Shown piece after piece: positions 24,727-29,209 of a DNA stretch of 29,209 nt. The position numbers and the translations under genes are program-made. The notes under the pieces were generated by a model, which was given only the letters and a program-made list of their open reading frames with translations, had not been told where the DNA came from and searched no databases. The stretch comes from Clostridiales bacterium. Lineage in GTDB: Bacteria; Bacillota_E; Sulfobacillia; Sulfobacillales; JAIMBI01. The stretch covers positions 1 through 29,209 of the forward strand of contig DAHVOH010000041.1 of assembly GCA_027318915.1 (NCBI GenBank), given 5' to 3'. Within the stretch, counting starts at the first letter, position 1, and the number at the start of each line of letters is the position of its first letter.

Positions 24727-25107
24727 TTACGGCGACCACCTAATGGGGACGTGCGCCGTCAGGGTTAACAGGGACATACCGGGCAATGGGATGACGAGGG
24801 CGGTGGTCGTGGGCAGGGCCAATCCGCCCGACGTGGCGCGCACGGTTGCCGTCATGTGGATTGACGGCGGCAGCGTACGCTGGCAGTCCTGGGTCATCAC
24901 CGTGAGTTGAGCGGCGGAGGGCAGCCGTGTAGGTGCCCCCGCCGCCTCCCAGGCTTCGATCAGAGCGCTGTCGACGGTCTGCGCGACCCCGGCGGCCTGG
25001 ACGGCATCGATCAGCACGGCGGTCGTGACGGGCAACAGTCCCAGCAGGAGTGCGGCCCACACAAGCGCGAAGCCGGAGCGCCGGAGTTGGGATCGAGGGC
25101 TCCTCAT
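24727..25107 (-). CDS. Pseudopilin-like protein (TadF-like)
   Basis: A 126-residue protein with a short basic leader (RSPRSQLRRSG) and a hydrophobic helix (FALVWAALLLGLLPVTTAVLI, residues 13-33), the layout of type IV prepilins and TadE/TadF pseudopilins. After the putative cleavage Gly12 the fifth residue is Trp17, not the usual Glu. The C-terminal part is predicted beta-rich with one Cys. ATG 25107 overlaps the tadE-like stop as ATGA, so it is the third gene of the flp-tadE-tadF-like unit. It is separated by 96 bp from the small ORF downstream. Family membership is inferred from leader, size and neighbours. Confidence 0.6.
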   Translation of the reverse strand: MRSPRSQLRRSGFALVWAALLLGLLPVTTAVLIDAVQAAGVAQTVDSALIEAWEAAGAPTRLPSAAQLTVMTQDCQRTLPPSIHMTATVRATSGGLALPTTTALVIPLPGMSLLTLTAHVPIRWSP

Positions 25108-25481
25108 GGCACGAACCCACGCTCCCCGGCCGGGGTGCTCAGGACCGCCGTCTGCTCGGCGGACACCGGCAGCCATCCCCAGGCAGTGGGGACGTCCAGG
25201 GCCACTTGAACGGTGCCGAGGGTGCCCTGCGCCGACACGGTGACCACGGGATGCTCGGCCACGGAGACATGCAGGGCCTGCAACGTGACCCATTCAGCGC
25301 GGACCGGGGCGGCGCCGGCGGCAAGCGCTTGGGCCCCCGCGCCACAGGCCGCCTGCGCGGCGATCTTCCACAAACCATACTGAACGCCGCCCACAAGCAT
25401 CCACGCCGCCGTGAGCAGCGCGGGCAGCGCTAAGGCCGCCTCCACTAAAGCCGACCCCCGCCGCGCGCTACGGGATCGCAT
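25104..25481 (-). CDS. TadE-like pseudopilin
   Basis: A 125-residue protein with a typical TadE N-terminus: basic leader RSARRG, predicted cleavage after Gly9, then SALVEAALALPALL with Glu14 at position +5 of the mature chain, and a hydrophobic helix to about 32. The C-terminal part (about 60-125) is beta-rich. TadE proteins are minor pilins processed by the prepilin peptidase and needed for Flp pilus assembly. The start overlaps the flp-like gene by 14 bases, and the stop overlaps the next gene by four. Confidence 0.78.
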   Translation of the reverse strand: MRSRSARRGSALVEAALALPALLTAAWMLVGGVQYGLWKIAAQAACGAGAQALAAGAAPVRAEWVTLQALHVSVAEHPVVTVSAQGTLGTVQVALDVPTAWGWLPVSAEQTAVLSTPAGERGFVP

Positions 25482-25659
25482 TGAGGTTCTGCACGATCTG
25501 ACCGAAAGCGCTGACCAGCGCGTTGCGCAAGGCCTCGATGGGCAAAATCATGGCCAGTACCACGATGATGATCCAGATGCCGTTTTCGATAAAGACATTG
25601 CCGCTACGAGAGGCCAAGAGCCGTCGAATCCACCGCCGCCGGATCGGGAACTGGCGCAT
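25468..25659 (-). CDS. Flp-like prepilin
   Basis: A 63-residue prepilin. A basic leader (RQFPIRRRWIRRLLASRSG) ends at Gly20. The mature protein begins NVFIEN with Glu25 at +5 and Asn at +6 where most Flp pilins have Tyr. The hydrophobic helix GIWIIIVVLAMILPI follows and the whole mature chain is about 43 residues, the usual Flp size. ATG 25659 lies eight bases after AAGGAGG (complement of 25668-25674); an ATG at 25680 precedes this site. It is the first gene of a three-gene unit of pilin-type proteins on the strand opposite to the Tad motor genes, and probably the main pilus subunit. Confidence 0.75.
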   Translation of the reverse strand: MRQFPIRRRWIRRLLASRSGNVFIENGIWIIIVVLAMILPIEALRNALVSAFGQIVQNLNAIP

Positions 25660-26312
25660 CCTGGGGTCCTCCTTTTTCATCTGAGAGCCTTGTTGGAGTG
25701 GATCGTCCAATCAGGGAGAGCATAATCAGCGAGGCCGACAGAAGATGTGTGCTGTTGGAAGAGCGTGCGTCAGGCCTCGACAGGAAGGCGAAGCGCGGAA
25801 GCCGCGAACGGAGTGCGACGCCGGGCGGTACGACGTCGTCCGACGGAACCACGGTAATCGGGTCAGACGCCGGCGGAGCCCCGCCGGTGAGGCTGAGCGT
25901 CCGGTTGCTGCCGTGAGAGTTGCTCCCGAACCGCTCCGAACGGCCATCCGACGGGTCTCTCGAGGGTGGATGGGGCGGCCTCGTCCCCGATCTGCTCAGG
26001 TTCGGACCCACGAACAGGCAGCCGCGGCTTGGCGGAGGATTGCGGCGGCGCCACGCCCCGTCCGACATGCGGATGTGTTGGCGTCCATCGCCCGCTCGAT
26101 CGGGCGGCCACGAGAAGGCCGAGTCTCCGTGCCGGGGACGACGGCCGCGTTTCTTCCCTGCGCGTCGGGGGCATGGCTTGACAGGCGAAGGCCGCTTCGC
26201 GACCATCTCTACAGGACTCCTTGGGGGAGTCGATCCCGACTGCCCCCGAAGGAAACAGCATCCGACCGGGCCACGTGGCGTCCCAGTTGGCGCCGGAGGG
26301 AGACAACTCGAC
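25660..26312 (+). other. 653-bp gap between the divergent flp and purB genes
   Basis: No credible gene in any frame, although frames stay open on both strands because stop codons are rare in this GC-rich stretch; their translations are Arg-rich and lack hydrophobic cores. The promoters of the flp unit (minus) and purB (plus) should lie here. Visible structure includes a perfect palindrome ACGACGTCGT (25830-25839) and a 7-bp stem CCGGCGG/CCGCCGG with tetraloop AGCC (25869-25886). No known riboswitch or T-box signature was found. Confidence 0.4.
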
Positions 26313-27689
26313 ATGCCATTGGATTCGCTGTCGCCGGTTGACGGCCGGTATCGGAGCGTCACCGAGCCGTTGGCCCCGTACTTTTCCGAGTGGGGACTCA
26401 TTCGTTACCGCACCCGGGTGGAGGTGGAGTGGCTGCGCGAGATGGCGTCCACACCGGCACTCTCCGGGATACCACCACTGTCGGAGGCGGCCAACCAGGT
26501 TCTCAGCCGTTTGGTGGATAAGTTTTCTCAGCGGGACGCCGAGCGGGTCAAGGCCCTCGAGGCCACCACGCAGCACGATGTGAAGGCGGTCGAGTACTAC
26601 CTGCGCCAGCGCCTGCAGGCCGAGCTGGGCTGGCCCGAGGGCCGGGCCGAGTTCGCCCACTTCGCCGCCACCTCCGAGGACGTCAACAACCTAGCGTACG
26701 CACTGATGCTCAAAGACAGTTTGGAGCAGGTACTCCTGCCCAAAATGCGGGCGATGGTGGAGCGGGTGGCGGATTTGGCCCGTCAGACCCGCGCCACGCC
26801 GATGCTCTCTTGGACGCACGGTCAGCCGGCTACCCCGTCGACGTTGGGCAAGGAACTGGCCGTGTTTGTTCTGCGTTGGCGCCGCCAGCTGAAACAGCTG
26901 GAACGGACAGAGTTCCTCGGCAAGTTCAATGGCGCGGTGGGAACCTGGGGAGCCCATCTGGCCGCCTACCCGAAGGCCCCGTGGGTTGAAATCGCCAGAC
27001 ACTTCGTGACCCGTCTCGGCCTGCAGCTGAACCCGCTGACGACGCAGATCGAGCCGCATGACTACATGGCGGAGCTCTTTCAGAACCTCATGCGTTTCAA
27101 TGCGGTGTCTCTGGACTTCGTGAAGGACATGTGGCTGTATATTGCGCGCGGCTATTTTCATCTGCGTGTGGTGACCGGTGAAGTGGGCTCGTCGACCATG
27201 CCCCACAAAGTCAATCCCATTCAGTTCGAAAACGCGGAGGCCAACTTCGGGGTGGCCAACAGTCTCTTGGACCATCTGGCCGGCAAACTCCCCATCTCTC
27301 GTCTACAGAGAGATTTGACGGATTCTTCGGCCCTGCGCACTGTGGGCCCGGCACTAGGGCATACCCTGATCGGCGTCGTTGCCACGCTGCGCGGGCTGCA
27401 GAGCGTGACACCCGACGCCGGCCGCATGGCGGAGGATTTGAACGATGCCTGGGAGGTGCTCAGCGAAGCGGTCCAGACGGTGCTGCGCAAGAATGGGCGT
27501 CCAGACGCGTACGAATTGATGAAAGACCTGACGCGCGGCCGCGCGGTTGGCCAAGACGTCATGCGGGAGGCGATCGCGGCCCTGGATATTGCTCCGGAGG
27601 ATCGAGCGCATTTGCTGGCCTTGACTCCGGCGACCTACACGGGTCTGGCGGCAGAATTGGTGGACCTTCTGGACGAATCGGAGACATGA
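26313..27689 (+). CDS. purB: Adenylosuccinate lyase
   Basis: A 458-residue enzyme of the fumarase/aspartase superfamily, catalysing two steps of purine synthesis (SAICAR to AICAR and adenylosuccinate to AMP, both releasing fumarate). The signature SSTMPHKVNP starts at Ser293, the catalytic Ser on the mobile loop. THGQPATPSTLGKE holds His169. TSEDVNNLAYALML and TTQIEPHDYMAELF complete the active site. It begins SPVDGRY and throughout resembles the longer E. coli-type PurB rather than the shorter (about 430) Bacillus subtilis type. ATG 26313 follows GGAGGGAGA (26295-26303) at a slightly long spacing; the frame is open upstream but has no better site. It stands alone rather than in a pur operon. 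Confidence 0.95.
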   Translation: MPLDSLSPVDGRYRSVTEPLAPYFSEWGLIRYRTRVEVEWLREMASTPALSGIPPLSEAANQVLSRLVDKFSQRDAERVKALEATTQHDVKAVEYYLRQRLQAELGWPEGRAEFAHFAATSEDVNNLAYALMLKDSLEQVLLPKMRAMVERVADLARQTRATPMLSWTHGQPATPSTLGKELAVFVLRWRRQLKQLERTEFLGKFNGAVGTWGAHLAAYPKAPWVEIARHFVTRLGLQLNPLTTQIEPHDYMAELFQNLMRFNAVSLDFVKDMWLYIARGYFHLRVVTGEVGSSTMPHKVNPIQFENAEANFGVANSLLDHLAGKLPISRLQRDLTDSSALRTVGPALGHTLIGVVATLRGLQSVTPDAGRMAEDLNDAWEVLSEAVQTVLRKNGRPDAYELMKDLTRGRAVGQDVMREAIAALDIAPEDRAHLLALTPATYTGLAAELVDLLDESET

Positions 27690-27963
27690 TCCTCGAGGTC
27701 CCCCTCCGTGCACGGGGTGGCTGGCCATGTCGCAGCGCCGACCGCGGGGGCGGGGGCCTGAGGTGCGAAGGACCGGTGGCTGACGCCCGCCCAGGGGGGT
27801 GGTCGGGTGAACGGGCATGGCGGGAGATGGCCGGCGTCCCGCAGACCCAATGCGCGCGATTTTAGAAGCCGCCTGCAGATCGGGCCGAAAGCCGCATCAT
27901 ACATGAGGTGCGCCGGGCGGTGCCGTGCCGTTCCGGTCCCCCGCTCCGGGTGTCACGCCGGGC
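27690..27963 (+). other. Non-coding stretch after purB
   Basis: GC-rich sequence without a recognisable gene, RNA or terminator. Open frames on the minus strand here are continuations of frames antisense to purB and lack family features. Confidence 0.4.
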
Positions 27964-28443
27964 TCACCGGCTTGTGCTGATGGCCTTCCGGGTTGAGATG
28001 CGGAAGACGGCATGGCCATCCGTGAGGGGCTTGGAGAAGGACGGCAACCCGGGAGGATTTCTGAGCGCCCTTGCTCCGCGTTGGCGAGCGCCGCTCTTCC
28101 GGGGTTCCGATCCGGAGGCGATCGGCATGGTGACGCCCGGCCGCCGACTTGGTATTCCGGGACACCGCCTGTCGGGGAGTAGCACCCACTCCGTGGTGGT
28201 GGGGCGTTGCTTATAGAACGTCTGGGCATCCTCCGCCAGTCCTTGCTGCATCACGGCGTAATAGGGATCGCGTGTCGACGGTCGGGGAGCTCGTAGGGGC
28301 GGGGGCTGGGGCGAGAAATCGTCCTGCGCGAGGGACTTTCCGAACGGTCTGGCGATCGAGGCCGAGGCGCGCCGCGATAGCACTGGGGCCAAAGCCTTGT
28401 GTTGGAGCCCTTTGACCTCGGTTTGTTGGGCCAGGGTCATCAT
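27964..28443 (-). pseudogene. IS21-type transposase (IstA) N-terminal remnant, frameshifted
   Basis: Starting at ATG 28443 or 28440 behind AGGAGGG, the minus strand reads MTLAQQTEVKGLQHK, then the meaningful reading moves to another frame for GFGPSAIAARLGLDRQTVRK, then returns to the first frame for LAQDDFSPQPPPLRAPRPSTRDPY. Together these make a helix-turn-helix start typical of IS21-family IstA transposases (LGLDRxTVRK). A lost G near the HKGF codons and an extra C in AAAGTCCCTCGC would explain both shifts. Beyond about 28250 no transposase motif (DDE) is recognised in any frame and no istB follows, so the gene is dead and truncated. The exact left limit is uncertain; 27964 is where the first frame stops. 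Confidence 0.65.
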
Positions 28444-28528
28444 ACCCTCCTGAAGATCCTCCTTTACGGTGATGACAAGGTTTCCTGTCTTCACCTGACG
28501 GCCGGATCCTCACATTCCCCGATCCACG

Positions 28529-28568
28529 TGATGAAAGTGGGGAAGTCCTCATGCTGAAAATGGGGAAA
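28529..28568 (+). repeat. Tandem end repeats of the IS21-type remnant
   Basis: Two 17-bp direct repeats (28529-28545 and 28552-28568), TGATGAAAGTGGGGAAG and TGCTGAAAATGGGGAAA, spaced 23 bp start to start and identical at 14 of 17 positions. They lie just upstream of the transposase remnant start. Multiple short repeats near the ends are typical of IS21 elements and act as transposase binding sites. Confidence 0.55.
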
Positions 28569-28588
28569 CCCCTTTGATGAATCTGGGT

Positions 28589-28765
28589 ATTAAGAGGGCT
28601 CTGACGCAGCTTTGGTGATCTCCAATCACGAGAAATTCCTCGCCTGGCATGGGAGCGACGCGCACCATCAGTCTCGCTCGGAAAAGCCGCCGTGGCAACG
28701 ATTCCCAGTCGACGTTTTGGGACACTCCTCGACGATCACCAAAAGTGCGGGAGACCCCTCTTAAT
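28589..28765 (+). mobile_element. 177-bp MITE-like element with 32-bp inverted repeats
   Basis: The first 32 bases (28589-28620, starting ATTAAGAGGG and ending TTTGGTGATC) match the reverse complement of the last 32 (28734-28765) at 27 positions. No transposase gene fits inside. The GGCTCTG core of the left end is the type seen at the ends of ISL3-family elements, and a third copy lies directly to the right beside an ISL3-type transposase fragment. It is probably a non-autonomous derivative. No target duplication is evident. Confidence 0.6.
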
Positions 28766-28790
28766 GGCTCTGGCGCAGGTTTGGTGCAAC
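28766..28790 (+). repeat. Probable terminal repeat of the ISL3-type remnant
   Basis: GGCTCTGGCGCAGGTTTGGTG (28766-28786) matches the left end of the adjacent small element (28597-28617) at 19 of 21 positions and points inward to the transposase fragment whose stop lies 128 bp away. It abuts the small element without a gap. Confidence 0.5.
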
Positions 28791-28917
28791 AGGCCGGGGA
28801 ATTCTCAGACGACGCGGGCATCGTCTCCGTCAAGCACCGTCGCATGACAGCGACCGCGTCGCGTCGACATCCCGCCGAGCCCCCCGAGCGCGGAGGCGTC
28901 AGGCGCCGCTCCCGGCG

Positions 28918-29121
28918 CTAGCCGACGGCATGGAGAATCCGTTTCCGTAACAAATCACACTGCGCTCGCCCATATCCCAGACGTTTTAGCCGCTTAATTT
29001 TATGGTTGAAGCCTTCCACCGGGCCCTGGCTCCACGGCTCCGTGGTAGCCGCCTGCACCGCCGCCAGTGGAGTTAGGTTGGAATCGTGGACACCCCGAAA
29101 AGGGGATTGATCTACAATCAA
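28918..29121 (-). pseudogene. ISL3-family transposase, C-terminal fragment
   Basis: The last 45 residues of this frame, TTEPWSQGPVEGFNHKIKRL followed by KRLGYGRAQCDLLRKRIL, are the hallmark C-terminus of ISL3-type (DDE_Tnp_ISL3) transposases, which contains the catalytic Glu in the PVEG segment. The frame stays open to the right edge of the window, but upstream of about 29060 the translation no longer resembles the family, and another apparent gene start on the opposite strand overlaps it. The fragment is therefore probably truncated or decayed; whether the rest lies outside the window cannot be seen. Confidence 0.7.
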
Positions 29122-29140
29122 CCGAGCGAGGTGAAGGCGA

Positions 29141-29209
29141 ATGACCCGGCCACAGGGTGATGCGGCGTGTAAAGCGCGAGCGGTGGAGTGGGTGGCGCGG
29201 AAGACGAAG
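29141..29209 (+). CDS. Possible start of a new gene at the window edge
   Basis: ATG 29141 follows GAGGTGAAGG (29128-29137) and opens a frame of 23 residues (MTRPQGDAACKARAVEWVAR and three more) that runs off the window. The charged helical start would fit a transposase or other DNA-binding protein, but too little is visible to say. It overlaps the upstream part of the ISL3-type frame on the other strand, so at most one of them is real. Confidence 0.3.
   Translation, partial: MTRPQGDAACKARAVEWVARKTK

Noticed and set aside
25745..26341. 198-residue plus-strand frame upstream of purB
   Set aside because: Arg-rich translation with no hydrophobic core, no ribosome binding site and no family resemblance; it overlaps the purB start.
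28529..28568. CRISPR-like short repeats
   Set aside because: Only two units with a 6-bp gap and no cas genes; IS end repeats explain them better.
28649..28921. 90-residue plus-strand frame across the MITE-like element
   Set aside because: Spans the inverted repeats and the adjacent IS end, so it cannot be an ordinary gene; no motif seen.

Overview
The window is about 29 kb of moderately GC-rich bacterial DNA with sigma-A-type promoters (TATAAT -10 boxes), strong AGGAGG-type ribosome binding sites and frequent GTG starts. The housekeeping genes pcrA-ligA and gatCAB, a GerD-like lipoprotein and Gram-positive style secretion genes suggest a high-GC Bacillota lineage, perhaps of the Sulfobacillus/Thermaerobacter/Symbiobacterium type. 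That placement is inference; no rRNA gene is present. The window looks chromosomal.

Left part (1-13.7 kb), ordinary core genes on the + strand: a GerD-like lipoprotein, the helicase PcrA and DNA ligase LigA (GTGA overlap), two oligopeptide ABC transporter ATPases (OppD, OppF) ending at a strong terminator, then the amidotransferase genes gatC-gatA-gatB coupled to a 23S rRNA uridine methyltransferase (RlmD type). A minus-strand amino acid permease and a plus-strand acyl-CoA thioesterase are divergent.

Middle part (13.9-21.4 kb), the most notable region: ten tightly packed, mostly overlapping genes. They combine a conjugation-type type IV secretion module (VirB2-like pilin, VirB6-like membrane protein, PrgI-like protein, TraC-like protein, VirB4-type ATPase) with a Tad/Flp pilus module (CpaB/SAF protein, CpaE-like protein with a degenerate P-loop, CpaF ATPase, TadB, TadC). 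No relaxase, coupling protein, integrase or prepilin peptidase is visible in the window. About 3.3 kb downstream, on the other strand, three small genes (24.7-25.7 kb) encode a Flp-like prepilin, a TadE-like pseudopilin and a third pseudopilin-like protein, the likely substrates of the Tad motor. This looks like a hybrid envelope or pilus machine rather than a mobile element.

Between and after these lie a UbiA-family prenyltransferase, a tRNA-Leu(CAA) with its own promoter and terminator, a second lipoprotein, a HAD-family hydrolase with a small coupled ORF, and purB. The right end (27.9-29.2 kb) is a graveyard of insertion sequences: a frameshifted IS21-type transposase with terminal repeats, a 177-bp MITE-like element with 32-bp inverted repeats, and the C-terminal part of an ISL3-type transposase. 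No CRISPR array or rRNA was seen.
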